Origin: MPNP01 sp026709725
GTDB taxonomy: Bacteria; Pseudomonadota; Alphaproteobacteria; Rhodobacterales; Rhodobacteraceae
DNA length: 64,000 nt
Direction: 5' to 3'
NCBI GenBank assembly: GCA_965200805.1
Contig: OZ241384.1
Span: 1,612,001-1,676,000 of the forward strand
A program made the translations under genes and the position numbers. The notes beneath the pieces are model-generated. The model worked only from the letters and a program-made list of their open reading frames with translations. It was not told where the DNA came from and did no database searches. Below, in pieces: positions 45,026 to 54,872 of this stretch (its first letter is position 1; each line of letters opens with the position of its first letter).

Positions 45026-45866
45026 TCCGCCGGCTCCTCCGGGAATCCCCCTCCGGTAATCTTTGGGAGATCCTTAATCTGCCATGCCTCCGGCCCGATG
45101 GTGATCCTGTCCATGATGCCGGGCAGGTCAGGGTCGTGCAGACCGCTCCCGGGAACGCGGCGCAACGGAATTGCATCAATTTCCCGGGGAATGCCTGCAA
45201 TCACCTCAATCGGCTTCTCCAGAGTGGACATCTCAGGACCCGGTTGGTCGGAAGGATGTCCGTCATTCCCCTTCTTCGGAAAAAAGCGGGATGCCCGGTG
45301 CTGATCATTGCCATGAACACCATTTGTCCTGTTGCCTCAATGAATGTCTCCCCGCTGATTGACGGAGACAATCCCGACGGCCATTCACTCCTTGAGCCAC
45401 TGACTCCAGTCGCCCATTGACATCTTCAGACCCGAAACGACCACGGGGAAGAAGTGCAGCCGGAAATTGTCGGTTGCGTCACAGGCATTATCCATCATCG
45501 GCCTGGAATTCAGGGCGAGAGCATCATTGTCATGGGCGCACCGCATGACAAACGCTCTTTGCGGTCTTTGGGTGGACCATGCTTGCCAGGACATCGGATC
45601 TGGGAGTTTCCCCCGGGGTCTGCTCCGCTGTCCCGGGGTATCCATCCACCACTTCAAAGGCACCGGGAATGATCGTGTCCGAGGCCTTTCCGGGAAGATC
45701 ACATCCATACGTTGTCACATCCACTTTCTCCTTGAACCCCCCCACCTCCGGTATGGCTCCTCTCCGATCATTGCTGTCGCCTTCGAAGCGGTGCGCGAAT
45801 GACACATTCTACAACACTCACCCCAACCCGGGTGACACCCATAATTCAACACGGAAGGAGATACCC
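45026..45866 (+). other. gene-poor interval
   Basis: No intact gene is supportable in these 840 bases. Minus-strand frames around 45385-45805 contain protein-like pieces (AFVMRCAHDNDALALNSRPM; HFFPVVVSGLKMSMGDWSQW) in two frames, which may be a broken gene of unknown family. AAGGAG at 45854-45859 belongs to the next gene. Confidence 0.4.
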
Positions 45867-46921
45867 ATGGTCCCACGCAGTCTGACCACGGTTGCCGCCC
45901 TTGTGTCCCTCGCCCTCCTGACCGCCTGTGGCGGCGGCTCAACCCCATCCGTTCCAGAGACCGCCCGCAACGACGCCTTCACCGCCGATGCCGCGCGCAC
46001 GGTCACCGCAGCCCGGAGCGCCGCCCGTTCCAGCCCGATGTTCGGCAGCGTGCACCAGACTGCCCGGGCCGGCAGTCTGGCCGCCGTGATCGCCGTTGAT
46101 GCCACCCGGCGGTCCGATGGGACGCTTGACTTTGTCGTTCAACGCCGTGATGGGAGCAGGACGGCCCTGAATTCGGGTCGCCATGGCGTGACAACGGATG
46201 ACGAGAGATCCCCCACCGGCCGGACCGCCGAGTCGGGAACCCTGCTGGACTTTGATAGCACCCACATCACCGCCGCGACGGGGTTGATTGATTACGACCA
46301 ACCGATCTCGGCGACTGGGTCGTGGGTGGCTACTGGCTGCACATTGCGGGGAACTGGGCCAATGGTACGGTGTCCGGGGTCGAGGTCGGCGCCTTCGTCG
46401 ATGGCCCGGAACTCGACAACGACCCGGTCCCGACCAGCGGCACGGCCACCTATCGGGGTCTTGCCGGGGGCCTCTTTGCCGCCCGGTTCGGCACCGATGA
46501 TCCCAATGTCCCGGCCGGCACCCATGAAATCGGCGAGTACAACGGCGAGTTCATGGCCACGGCCGACTTTGGGGCCGGCACCGTGTCGGGAAGCATTGCC
46601 GTTACCCGCGTGGTGGGCATCGGCGAGACCCCGGCGGGTCAGACCTATGATTTTGACAACGCCTATGAGGCCCGTCTGATCCTGGACCCGGCCTCCATCG
46701 ACGCCGCCACCGGCACCTTGGAAGGACGGGTCCGGCTTGTCGTCCCGGGGGTTACCGTCACAAGCCAGGACGGCTCCTGGGGCAGTCGCCTGTCCAATCG
46801 GAACGATGGCAATGGCCATCCCCGGGCTCTAGCCGGGACCCATGCCGGTGCGGCGACGACCACCGGCGGCAGCGAGGTGGCCTATATCGGGGCGCATTTT
46901 GGCACGACGGGCAACTTTTGA
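45867..46921 (+). pseudogene. lipoprotein with transferrin-binding-protein-like barrel, frameshifted
   Basis: ATG 45867 follows a good AAGGAG site and opens a lipoprotein signal (SLALLTAC, lipobox LTAC, then GGGS). The frame runs about 145 residues and is then lost; the protein resumes in another frame at about 46310. A one-base change turns 'ISATGSWVAT' into a natural DWVVGGYWLHIAGNW join. The second part (SGTATYRGLAGGLFA; GEYNGEFMATADFGAGTVSG; end GGSEVAYIGAHFGTTG) looks like the C-terminal beta-barrel of TbpB/factor-H-binding-like surface lipoproteins. If the shift is real the product is truncated; it may also be a sequencing error. Confidence 0.65.
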
Positions 46922-47162
46922 CCAGGCGCTGACATGCCCCAGACGGGCGGCCGCACCGGGCCGCCCGTGGACCGTTCATCCCCTGCTGCTGACACCCATC
47001 CCCCAACCCGGAGATCTCCCATGACCCAGCTCCGCCTTGCCATCCTTGCCCCATCTTCCGCACGAGTCGTGCCGGATTGGGCCGACTGAACTGTGTCTGG
47101 CATAATTGCCTGAAGATGAGCGGTGGAGATCGTTTACTGTTCCTGAATGCGGATACTGAACT

Positions 47163-47630
47163 TCAGGGACTCTCCCGCAGCCACTTGACAATTGCCTTAT
47201 CGCTGCGAGCGATGTCTTCAATGGAGGTGTAGAGGTAATCTTCCCAGCCCGATCGAGGCAGGCCGGTGAAGAGCATGAGATTGAGCGGGTATGTCTCGCT
47301 GTCCGTGCAGCGGCGGAAATCATCACGGAAGAGAAAGGTGGGCTTGCCCAGGGCGATGGCCATACCGAGTTCGATCATGACGCCCTCGTCAGGTGGGCAG
47401 CCATTGACCACTGCAAAAATGCCATCGGACTCGCGGACATCGCGAAAATCCGCCTGTCCCACATCATAGGCCCAGCCCTGTTTGGAGAAATCAATCTGAT
47501 TGTTGCGGGCAAAAGGTTCCCAGACCTCGATTCCCAGTGATGTCAATGCCGTCACAATCTCAGGCAGCAAGCGATCTTTCTGCTGGGTTGAGAAACCGTA
47601 GTGATTGGCCAGATAGAGTGTCTTCGGCAT
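47163..47630 (-). CDS. nucleoside 2-deoxyribosyltransferase family protein
   Basis: 155 residues. LYLANHYGFS at the start, DVGQADFRDVRESDGIFAVV and the active-site region GCPPDEGVMIELGMAIALGK match nucleoside 2-deoxyribosyltransferases, with the catalytic glutamate in DEG/IELG. These enzymes exchange bases between deoxynucleosides, a salvage step; related proteins hydrolyse nucleotides. No operon partner is adjacent. Confidence 0.88.
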   Translation of the reverse strand: MPKTLYLANHYGFSTQQKDRLLPEIVTALTSLGIEVWEPFARNNQIDFSKQGWAYDVGQADFRDVRESDGIFAVVNGCPPDEGVMIELGMAIALGKPTFLFRDDFRRCTDSETYPLNLMLFTGLPRSGWEDYLYTSIEDIARSDKAIVKWLRESP

Positions 47631-47682
47631 TGTGTCTCCTCCTTATGGGCGGCAAACAGGATAAGGTCTGGGTGGTGTGTTG

Positions 47683-47918
47683 CACCCTTTGGCATTGCGT
47701 TTCATCTGTCATGTTGAAACAATAGGCTGACAGCGTTGTCCTCACAAAGTGGAAATCGAAAGTGAAACGGTTGACATGGAAAAAGGCGGTAAGGGCACTG
47801 CAGCAGATCGCCGGGGGGCGAATTGGCCGACGCCTGGTCAGGGTGCTTGGCGGACGCGATCCCGGGGTGACATTCACCATCGCCCTCAGTGCGAAGATCG
47901 CCAAGATTGATGGCCGGG
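47683..47918 (+). pseudogene. truncated duplicate of the djlA-like gene and its leader
   Basis: These 236 bases are almost identical to 49659-49903, covering about 79 bases of leader plus the first codons of the djlA-like gene (VKRLTWKKAVRALQQIAGGR). It differs by a 9-base deletion and a few substitutions, then ends abruptly after the codons for IAKIDGR. It cannot encode the TerB or J domain. The following interval 47919-48383 shows no gene I can support. Confidence 0.85.
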
Positions 47919-48383
47919 ATTCCGGGAACGGGCAGTGTTCCGGCAGCATGAATCAGGCAGGATCCGTGATTCTGATCCGAAGTCTGCGACCGCTCGGTGG
48001 GGGGACCGGTTTCCACGGTTCGGACCGGGTTGTGCGTGTGGCAGAACCATGGAGCCGACCGGGTCCCGTTGGAAAGGTGCGGCCAGTACCCAGACCCGAG
48101 CCCGCTGCGGAATGGGCACTTATGGCCCGGTGAAGATCCTTCCCGTGCGCGCGTGGCACCAAAATCGGTCGCGGACAATCGGTCTGGACGGCGGATTCCG
48201 GCGATTCGGTCGCGGATTCGGGATCCTTCCCAATTCTCGCATTGTCCTGCCTCATAGTGTTGTCTTTCCAGGAGGACACACTGCGAGAGGACAAAACAAG
48301 GCCGAAATGTGTCAAGCGCGATAGCCTTGAGGTGGGTCCAGAATCCCCTTGACACCTCTGTCAATACCACTAGCCTTGGGGCC

Positions 48384-48647
48384 ATGAACGCCGAAAGCCC
48401 TGATCGTGAAGTGTACGAGCGCATGGCGCGACTGGAAGAGGGACTCAAAACGATGAAAGCGGAGTATGAGGGTGCCCTGGATCGCAACAATGCCGCGTTT
48501 GAACGCCTGCGGGCCGACATGGCCCTGCATCGCGAAGACGGCGCCAAACGCGACAAGGCCAACATCCAGTGGATTGTCGGCACCGTCTTCGGGGCCACCG
48601 TCCTGATCATTGCGTTCATGAGTCTTCTGGTGCGCTGGCCGATCTGA
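48384..48647 (+). CDS. small coiled-coil protein with C-terminal membrane segment
   Basis: 87 residues: an N-terminal coiled coil (REVYERMARLEEGLKTMKAE ... RLRADMALHREDGAKRDKA) and a final membrane helix (WIVGTVFGATVLIIAFMSLL) with three residues after it. It shares the layout, not close sequence, of the proteins at 34665 and 54873. Function is unknown; DUF1640/CCDC90-like proteins are the nearest pattern. Confidence 0.6.
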   Translation: MNAESPDREVYERMARLEEGLKTMKAEYEGALDRNNAAFERLRADMALHREDGAKRDKANIQWIVGTVFGATVLIIAFMSLLVRWPI

Positions 48648-48673
48648 CGGGATTCGTCAACCATGTCACTCCC

Positions 48674-48763
48674 ATCCGGGCCCATGCGCGCACGGGTGTT
48701 GCTCTGCGATCAGCAGGATTGACCTGGGCAAGATATCCGGGCCCATGCGCGCACGGGTGTTGC
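48674..48763 (+). repeat. 29-bp direct repeat pair
   Basis: An identical 29-base unit containing the near-palindrome cccatgcgcgcacggg lies at 48674-48702 and 48735-48763, 61 bases start to start. It falls just after the small membrane-protein gene. The surrounding 48648-49505 interval has no gene I can support. Confidence 0.8.
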
Positions 48764-49505
48764 GCCCCGGAGCGATCATCATTGGACCGATGACAGACCA
48801 GATCATATCACAGGCCGGACATCCCTCCCGTCCTCCTCTGGAAGAGCCTTCGAGTTTGCGAAGACGATAACGGAGTGCATCAATCACCCTGCCCGCAGGC
48901 CGCTGCCAGAGGTCTTCGCATTCACGGGCAGGCAGGGCACGCATCCGGCAACTCCATCATCACTCCGGGACCACGGCGGCGGGTGTCACCCGGTCTGTGG
49001 TCAGATCGAGGACCTGCCCGGTGGAACCTGTGATGCGTCCCGCCAGAGGGGCTGCTGGAAGGACACGGTGCCAACAGTCTCATCCGATGGCAGTCTTGTG
49101 GCCTGCCCATGGGCGGCGGGCGCGCGACGATTGCTCCAGCGGTCGTGTTCAGTGGACGGGGGATGGTCATCCGGGGTTTCGAATGTCTGACTGAGAACCG
49201 TGCGGGCCATCCGGCCCACAGCGTCAGGGCGGGGTCCGTCTCCTGCATGATCGCCCTGATGCCTGTCTCAAGGGTGCCGGCCCCGTGTCGTCATGACCGT
49301 CAGGGCTGACAGAGGGCTGCCTGATCGGTGGTGGCCTCTTCTGTCTTGGCAGGGGAGGGTGTGGAGTGTCGATATGTCATCAGAGGGCTCCTGCGCTGTC
49401 CCCGCATGGAGGGGTGTTGATGGGGAGCACTTTCCCCGATTCCGGTTCCAGGCCCAATGGATTGACCGTGCAAACCCGGTGGATTGACCACCCGGGAGGC
49501 GGCAT

Positions 49506-49666
49506 GGATCGGTGCGGCGGCGAAAACATTCGGGAAACGGGGCGGATGTTTCGCCAGATCGCTGACTGGGGCCCGGTGCGATGTTGGCCCAATGCGATCT
49601 TGGCAGACCGCGCATGATCAGGGACTGACAGCGTTCCAGGTCCGCCATGCCAGGATCACACCCTTT
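49506..49666 (+). repeat. dispersed repeat R, copy 1
   Basis: About 160 bases starting ggatcggtgcggcggcgaaa match 58382-58526 at roughly 80 percent by eye, including an identical core cattcgggaaacggggcgg and the later gatcgctgactgg and gcatgatcagggact blocks. It runs straight into the leader of the djlA-like gene. Reading frames cross it on both strands, but none is clearly conserved as protein between copies. Confidence 0.7.
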
Positions 49667-49903
49667 GGCATTGCGTTTCATCTGTCATGTTGAAACAATA
49701 GGCTGACAGCGTTGTCCTCACAAAGTGGAAATCGCAAGTGAAACGGTTGACATGGAAAAAGGCGGTAAGGGCACTGCAGCAGATCGCCGGGGGGCGAATT
49801 GGCCGACGCCTGGTCAGGGTGCTTGGCGGACGCGATCCCAGGGTGACATTCACCATTGCCATCATCGCCCTCAGTGCGAAGATCGCCAAGATTGATGGCC
49901 GGG
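49659..49903 (+). repeat. parent segment of the djlA leader duplication
   Basis: This is the longer copy matching 47683-47918. The match starts within the last bases of repeat R and ends inside the coding region after the codons for IAKIDGR. The two copies lie 1,976 bases apart in the same orientation. Confidence 0.85.
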
Positions 49904-50427
49904 TCACCCGTGAGGAGATCGAAACATTTCGCAGTATGCTGCAGATCCCCCGCGGTGAAATGGCCAATGTGGCACGGGTCTACAACTATGCCAGCCGTAC
50001 GGCTCTCGGTTACGAGTACTACGCCCGCACCATTGCCCGCACTCTCGGCTATGGACAGCCCGTCCTTGAGGTGGTTCTGGATGCCCTGCTGGCCGTGGCC
50101 AGGGCTGATGGCGTTCTGTCGCACAGCGAAAAAATTGCCCTGATCCATATCGGTCGGATCTTTCGATTGTCTGATGAGCATATCCATCAGCGCCTCGGCT
50201 CAACTGCCGGTCAGGCACCACCTGATCCCTACCAGACCCTTGGCGTAACGCCTGATGATGATATCCAGACGATCCGTGCTGCGTGGAAACGCAAGGTCAT
50301 GCAAAACCATCCTGATGCTCTTGTTGCCAAAGGCGTTCCACCTGAGGCCCTGCGTCTCTCCCAGGGCCGCTTGCGTCTCTACAACGATGCCTGGGATGCG
50401 ATCAAGCGGCACTCGGGTGTGGCCTGA
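49738..50427 (+). CDS. DjlA-like co-chaperone (TerB domain plus J domain)
   Basis: 229 residues. Residues about 35-150 form a TerB-like helical domain (IIALSAKIAKIDGRVTREEI; LLAVARADGVLSHSEKIALI). The C-terminus is a J domain (PYQTLGVTPDDDIQTIRAAW; catalytic HPD in MQNHPDALV). J proteins stimulate DnaK. Unlike E. coli DjlA there is no obvious N-terminal membrane helix, though a short basic start (GTG 49738, VKRLTWKKAV) is present. A truncated copy of its leader and first 50 codons lies 2 kb upstream. Confidence 0.88.
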   Translation: MKRLTWKKAVRALQQIAGGRIGRRLVRVLGGRDPRVTFTIAIIALSAKIAKIDGRVTREEIETFRSMLQIPRGEMANVARVYNYASRTALGYEYYARTIARTLGYGQPVLEVVLDALLAVARADGVLSHSEKIALIHIGRIFRLSDEHIHQRLGSTAGQAPPDPYQTLGVTPDDDIQTIRAAWKRKVMQNHPDALVAKGVPPEALRLSQGRLRLYNDAWDAIKRHSGVA

Positions 50428-50481
50428 GCTGTCTGTGTCCGAGTCCGCAGACTGCAACGACAGACACCGGATGCCAGAGCC

Positions 50482-51426
50482 ATGACCCGCCTGATCCTGA
50501 CCAAGTGTCTCTCCCTCATTGTCAGTCTGCTGGCGGCCAGCCTGATCATCTTTTTTGTCGTTGAGATCATACCGGGGGACCCCGCAGCATTCATGCTCGG
50601 GCTCAATGCCTCCCCCGAGACCATCACAGCGCTGCAACAGCAGCTTGGCCTCAACGGCGACCCCCTGACCCGTTATTTTGAATGGGTTCTGGGTATGCTG
50701 CGTGGTGATTTTGGCACTTCCTACACCTATCGCGTTCCAGTCGCTGAGTTGGTGCTTGACCGGCTTGAGGTGTCGTTGCCATTGGCTCTCTATGCCCTGG
50801 TGCTCACGGCCCTTATCGCGTTCCCCGTCGGTATGCTGGCGGCGGTGTGGCGGGGACGTGTGGCGGATTACGGCATCATGGGACTCACCCAACTCGGGAT
50901 TGCTGTGCCAAACTTCTGGTTTGCGATGATTCTGGTGCTGATTTTTGCCGTTGGACTTGGCTGGTTTTCAGCTGGCGGCTTTACCGGTTGGGATCAGGGG
51001 ATCCTGTCTGGCCTGAAATCCCTGACCCTTCCGGCAATCGCACTGGCTGTCACGCAAGCCTCGATCCTGGCCCGCATCATGCGCTCATCACTCATTGAGA
51101 CACTTGGTCAGGATTATATCCGCACAGCACGGGCCAAGGGATTGAGTGAACGCACAACCCTCATTCGTCACGCTCTCCGCAACGCCCTGATTCCTGTCAT
51201 GACCATTATCGGGCTGCAGTTCTCCTTCCTGCTGGCCGGTGCGATCATCATCGAGAATGTCTTCTTTCTCCCGGGACTCGGTCGCCTGATCTTTCAGGGA
51301 ATCACCCAGCGGGATCTCATTGTGGTGGAAAGTGTCGTTATGATCCTTGTCTTTGCCGTGATCCTGGTCAATTTTCTGGTCGATGTCGCGTATGCAGCCA
51401 TCGACCCGAGGCTGCGCACCCGGTGA
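50482..51426 (+). CDS. peptide/nickel-type ABC transporter permease (DppB family)
   Basis: 314 residues with six membrane segments, the N-terminal IIFFVVEIIPGDPAAFMLG typical of DppB/OppB, and the EAA loop (LGQDYIRTARAKGLSERTTL). It forms the inner-membrane channel with the next gene, which it overlaps by four bases. No substrate-binding protein gene is adjacent, so the substrate (peptide, nickel, opine or other) cannot be told. Confidence 0.92.
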   Translation: MTRLILTKCLSLIVSLLAASLIIFFVVEIIPGDPAAFMLGLNASPETITALQQQLGLNGDPLTRYFEWVLGMLRGDFGTSYTYRVPVAELVLDRLEVSLPLALYALVLTALIAFPVGMLAAVWRGRVADYGIMGLTQLGIAVPNFWFAMILVLIFAVGLGWFSAGGFTGWDQGILSGLKSLTLPAIALAVTQASILARIMRSSLIETLGQDYIRTARAKGLSERTTLIRHALRNALIPVMTIIGLQFSFLLAGAIIIENVFFLPGLGRLIFQGITQRDLIVVESVVMILVFAVILVNFLVDVAYAAIDPRLRTR

Positions 51427-52244
51427 AGCACTTGCCGATCCAGCTGCTTGTGGGCGCGGCTCTGAGCATTGCCTTTCCCGTTGCTGCCGCCATCTCCTTT
51501 CTCTGGACACCGCACCCCGTCGAGGTTCTTGATATCAGTGCGCGTCTCCTGTCCCCGGGCAAATCCCATATCCTTGGGACAGACCATTTTGGTCGTGATC
51601 TTCTTTCAATGCTGATGGTTGGCACACAGACCTCCATCGGAGTTGCCATTGTCGCAGTCGGGATCGGACTCCTTGTCGGTACCCCGTTTGGTCTGGCTGC
51701 GGCCTGGGGGCATCACAGTGCCTTTGATGAAGTGATCATGCGTGGCAATGATCTGGTCTTTGCCTTTCCCTCGCTTGTCATCGCCATCCTGATAACGGCG
51801 GTCTTTGGACCGTCGGCCTTCAATGCGATCCTGGCAATCGGAATCTTCAATATTCCGGTATTTGCCCGGGTAACCCGTGGGGCCGCCCTGAGCCTGTGGC
51901 AGCAGGATTACATCCTAGCGGCACGGGTGGTCGGGAAGGGTCCGGTGCGGATTTCCCTCGAACATATCCTGCCCAATCTCGTCAACCTTCTGCTTGTGCA
52001 GGCGACCATCCAGTTCTCGCTCGGGATTCTTGCCGAGGCCGGTCTCTCCTATGTGGGTCTTGGTGTCCAGCCGCCAACCCCAAGCTGGGGGCGCATGCTG
52101 GCCGATGCCCAGACCCTGATCTACACGCATCCACGCCTGGCCATTCTGCCGGGTCTCGCCATCGTGACCATGGTGCTTGGACTCAACCTGCTCGGTGACG
52201 GGTTGCGTGATTTCCTCGACCCCCGGATCCGGCACCGGCGATGA
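51423..52244 (+). CDS. peptide/nickel-type ABC transporter permease (DppC family)
   Basis: 273 residues. The N-terminal HILGTDHFGRDLLSMLMVGT motif is the DppC/OppC signature; the EAA loop is QQDYILAARVVGKGPVRISL; GLSYVGLGVQPPTPSWGRML is at the C-terminal side. It pairs with the DppB-type permease and overlaps the ATPase gene by four bases. Confidence 0.93.
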   Translation: MKHLPIQLLVGAALSIAFPVAAAISFLWTPHPVEVLDISARLLSPGKSHILGTDHFGRDLLSMLMVGTQTSIGVAIVAVGIGLLVGTPFGLAAAWGHHSAFDEVIMRGNDLVFAFPSLVIAILITAVFGPSAFNAILAIGIFNIPVFARVTRGAALSLWQQDYILAARVVGKGPVRISLEHILPNLVNLLLVQATIQFSLGILAEAGLSYVGLGVQPPTPSWGRMLADAQTLIYTHPRLAILPGLAIVTMVLGLNLLGDGLRDFLDPRIRHRR

Positions 52245-53863
52245 CACTCCTCAGCGTCAGGGATCTCTCACTCGGGATTCACAACTCCGTCATACTCAGA
52301 AGAGTCTCTGTCAGCATTCCGGCGGGCGGAACCCTGGCACTGGTTGGTGAATCGGGTTCAGGAAAATCTCTGACGGCCCTGTCCATCATGCGCCTTCTGC
52401 CACATGGGTCCCGCGCGTCCGGGTCTGTTGATTTTGCCGGTCGCGATCTCATGACACTTGATGAAAGAACCCTCTGTACCGTGCGCGGGTTGCAGATCGG
52501 CATGATTTTTCAGGAGCCCATGACAGCCCTCAATCCGGTCATGACCATCGGCGATCAGGTTGCAGAAACGCTTCGAATCCACGGCAACGATCCCCCGGCT
52601 GCTGCGCGCGCCATCGCCTCGGAAAGGCTGGATCGGGTCGGTCTGCCGCCGGACAGGTTTCCCCGGTCACTCTATCCCCACCAGCTCTCAGGCGGTCAAC
52701 GGCAGCGGGTCTGTATCGCGATGGCAGTGGCCATGCGCCCCAAGCTGCTGATCTGTGATGAGCCCACCACCGCTCTTGATGTCTCAACCCAGGCGCGCAT
52801 ACTTTCCCTGCTGCGGTCCCTTGTGGCTGATGAGGGGATGGCGCTGCTTCTGATTACCCACGATCTGGCCGTGGTGGCCGAAACCGCCGATCATGTGGCT
52901 GTCATGCATCAGGGCCAGGTCGTCGAGTCTGGTCCAACCCGGACAGTCTTCCGCACCCTCAGTCACCCCTACACCCGAAAACTCTTTGCTGCGACCTCAC
53001 ATACCCCTTCCCGGAAAGGGATCATGGGGTCTGCCCTGCTGAAAGTCCGGTCGATCGATCGAATCTACCGGCTGCCCCGCTCCAGGCTCCTTGCCCCTCC
53101 TTCCACGTTTCGCGCTGTCAGGGATGTGAGTTTCACCCTGCATTCAGGTGAGAGTCTTGGTCTCGTCGGTGAATCCGGTTGTGGCAAATCGACCCTGACC
53201 CGGGTCCTGCTTGGTCTTGATCCAGCCGCAAGCGGCCGGGTTTTTCTCGATGGTGATATCATCACCGCCACAGCTCCAGTCCCGCATCATGTGCGGCGAA
53301 AGGTCCAGGCGGTGTTCCAGGATCCATTCGCCTCCTTCAATCCGCGCCATCGGGTTGAGCGGTTGGTCGCCGAGCCCCTTCACCTGAACAAGAAACGCCT
53401 GAGCGGGACAGAACGGCGCAAGCGCGTTGCCGATGCACTGGTGAGGGTCGGGCTTGATGCTGCCGACATGGAGAAATTCATCCATGAGTTTTCCGGTGGC
53501 CAGCGCCAGCGGATCGCAATCGCACGCGCCCTCGTTCTCCAGCCCCGACTCATCGTCTTTGATGAGGCTGTCTCGGCTCTTGACGTCTCCATACGGGCCC
53601 GGATCCTTGATCTGCTGGCCGACCTGCAAGGATCGCTCGGTCTTACCTACCTCTTCATCAGTCACGATCTCTCGGTGGTCAGTGCCATCTGTGATCGAGT
53701 CCTTGTCATGAAGGATGGACGCATCGTGGAGGAGGGTGTTCCGAATGACATCTTCTCCAACCCCACCCACAGCTATACCCGGTCACTCCTGGCTGCTGTG
53801 CCGCGTATTCCATCCGGTTGGACCCCGGAGGCGACTGGTGCCAGAGCCCCTTCAGCACGATAG
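52241..53863 (+). CDS. ABC transporter ATP-binding protein, fused DppD-DppF type
   Basis: 540 residues containing two complete ATPase domains. Walker A motifs are GESGSGKS (about residue 36) and GESGCGKS (about 309), each with an SGGQRQR signature and Walker B (LLICDEPTTALD; LIVFDEAVSALD). The fused form supplies both ATPase subunits for the two permeases. The operon has no binding protein inside the window. Confidence 0.94.
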   Translation: MTLLSVRDLSLGIHNSVILRRVSVSIPAGGTLALVGESGSGKSLTALSIMRLLPHGSRASGSVDFAGRDLMTLDERTLCTVRGLQIGMIFQEPMTALNPVMTIGDQVAETLRIHGNDPPAAARAIASERLDRVGLPPDRFPRSLYPHQLSGGQRQRVCIAMAVAMRPKLLICDEPTTALDVSTQARILSLLRSLVADEGMALLLITHDLAVVAETADHVAVMHQGQVVESGPTRTVFRTLSHPYTRKLFAATSHTPSRKGIMGSALLKVRSIDRIYRLPRSRLLAPPSTFRAVRDVSFTLHSGESLGLVGESGCGKSTLTRVLLGLDPAASGRVFLDGDIITATAPVPHHVRRKVQAVFQDPFASFNPRHRVERLVAEPLHLNKKRLSGTERRKRVADALVRVGLDAADMEKFIHEFSGGQRQRIAIARALVLQPRLIVFDEAVSALDVSIRARILDLLADLQGSLGLTYLFISHDLSVVSAICDRVLVMKDGRIVEEGVPNDIFSNPTHSYTRSLLAAVPRIPSGWTPEATGARAPSAR

Positions 53864-54080
53864 AGTTGCCTTGAGGATCCTGAAGACACGATTCCATAAG
53901 AATCAGCAACTGGCATCATTCTCCTGGGACGGTTGACCGGTCATGGGTACAGCTTGCAGCAGACGGCTGCCACTGGATATTTTCGGAGCGGAAATCATGC
54001 GATCATGACATCTGGCGCAATGCGAAGAGTGCCACCGGCCCGATTCCCTTCAATCCGGAATCAATCCGCCTTCAGGCACA

Positions 54081-54611
54081 TCACTTCAATAAATCCATAA
54101 ACATGACAGGCTGATCCCGGTTCCTGTTTTCCTCTGTATTGATAAGACGAAAGCCACATGTCCTGTAAAAATTGATGGAGGGCTTTTTGACATCAACCAC
54201 GACGAAACGGCATCCTGCAATCTCGGAAATATTCCTGATGCATCCTGTCGCAAAGTCAACAGGATTTCGACCATAACCATACCCACGATACCTGTGATCC
54301 ACTGCCAGGCGTGCAATTTTCACAGCCGGGTAGTGCTCATACCTGAATGTTACACCAACGGTCTCATCAAGAGAGTTATCGGTTGTGATTTCTCCGCAGA
54401 CGAGTGTTACAAAACCCCGAACCGCATTGCCAGAATCAACAAGAACATAAGTCCTTGCAAGCAACTCTTCATGGAATATCGTGACATCCCGCTTCAGGAG
54501 GGTCTTCAGCGGACTGAATTGAGTGTCACCGAGAGAGATCCCCGTGACACCGTCACCATTCCGCAGTGCCCTGAGCGTAAGCTCTGGCACTGTATCAGTT
54601 GGCGGAGGCAT
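54081..54611 (-). CDS. GNAT acetyltransferase with small upstream partner
   Basis: 176 residues. KIARLAVDHRYRGYGYGRN is the acetyl-CoA motif and SINFYRTCGFRLI the end of the fold. It has no N-terminal conservation with RimJ-type enzymes. Its start overlaps the preceding small gene by 17 bases. Small-gene plus GNAT pairs of this layout are often toxin-antitoxin modules in which the GNAT acetylates charged tRNA; that is inference here. Confidence 0.75.
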   Translation of the reverse strand: MPPPTDTVPELTLRALRNGDGVTGISLGDTQFSPLKTLLKRDVTIFHEELLARTYVLVDSGNAVRGFVTLVCGEITTDNSLDETVGVTFRYEHYPAVKIARLAVDHRYRGYGYGRNPVDFATGCIRNISEIAGCRFVVVDVKKPSINFYRTCGFRLINTEENRNRDQPVMFMDLLK

Positions 54612-54834
54612 CCCCCGTAACAGACCTCACCGCTTCAACATCCTTTTTGTGCGGTATGGCTTCCACTTTCAATATCCCACCGCCTGACCTGAATGCGGCG
54701 TTCATCTCATCGGCGCGCCTGATCGTTGCCTTTGCCGCTGCGTTCGTGTGCCCATACTTAATCTGACGGGAAAACGCCGATGCATCTTCGCCGGTCAGGA
54801 CAACAGAACCAAACGCACTTGATTTAATGGCCAT
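54595..54834 (-). CDS. small protein upstream of GNAT, possible antitoxin
   Basis: 79 residues starting MAIKSSAFGSVVLTGEDASA. The middle (RQIKYGHTNAAAKATIRRAD) is basic and the C-terminus acidic/hydrophobic, a size and layout seen in antitoxins. I do not recognise a ribbon-helix-helix or other named DNA-binding fold. Coupling to the acetyltransferase by a 17-base overlap is the main argument. The ATG 54834 is chosen; the upstream in-frame extension is cysteine-rich and unlikely. Confidence 0.55.
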   Translation of the reverse strand: MAIKSSAFGSVVLTGEDASAFSRQIKYGHTNAAAKATIRRADEMNAAFRSGGGILKVEAIPHKKDVEAVRSVTGDASAN

Positions 54835-54872
54835 TGCAATGGGGATTATATACCTGAATCTGCAAGGGGTTG

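Noticed and set aside
47702..48685. 327-codon minus-strand frame over the djlA duplicate and small membrane gene
   Set aside because: It crosses the duplicated djlA leader in antisense, has no recognisable domain and would conflict with the better-supported plus-strand gene at 48384.
48674..48763. Short CRISPR array
   Set aside because: Only two repeats with one 32-base spacer are present, with no cas genes or further units.
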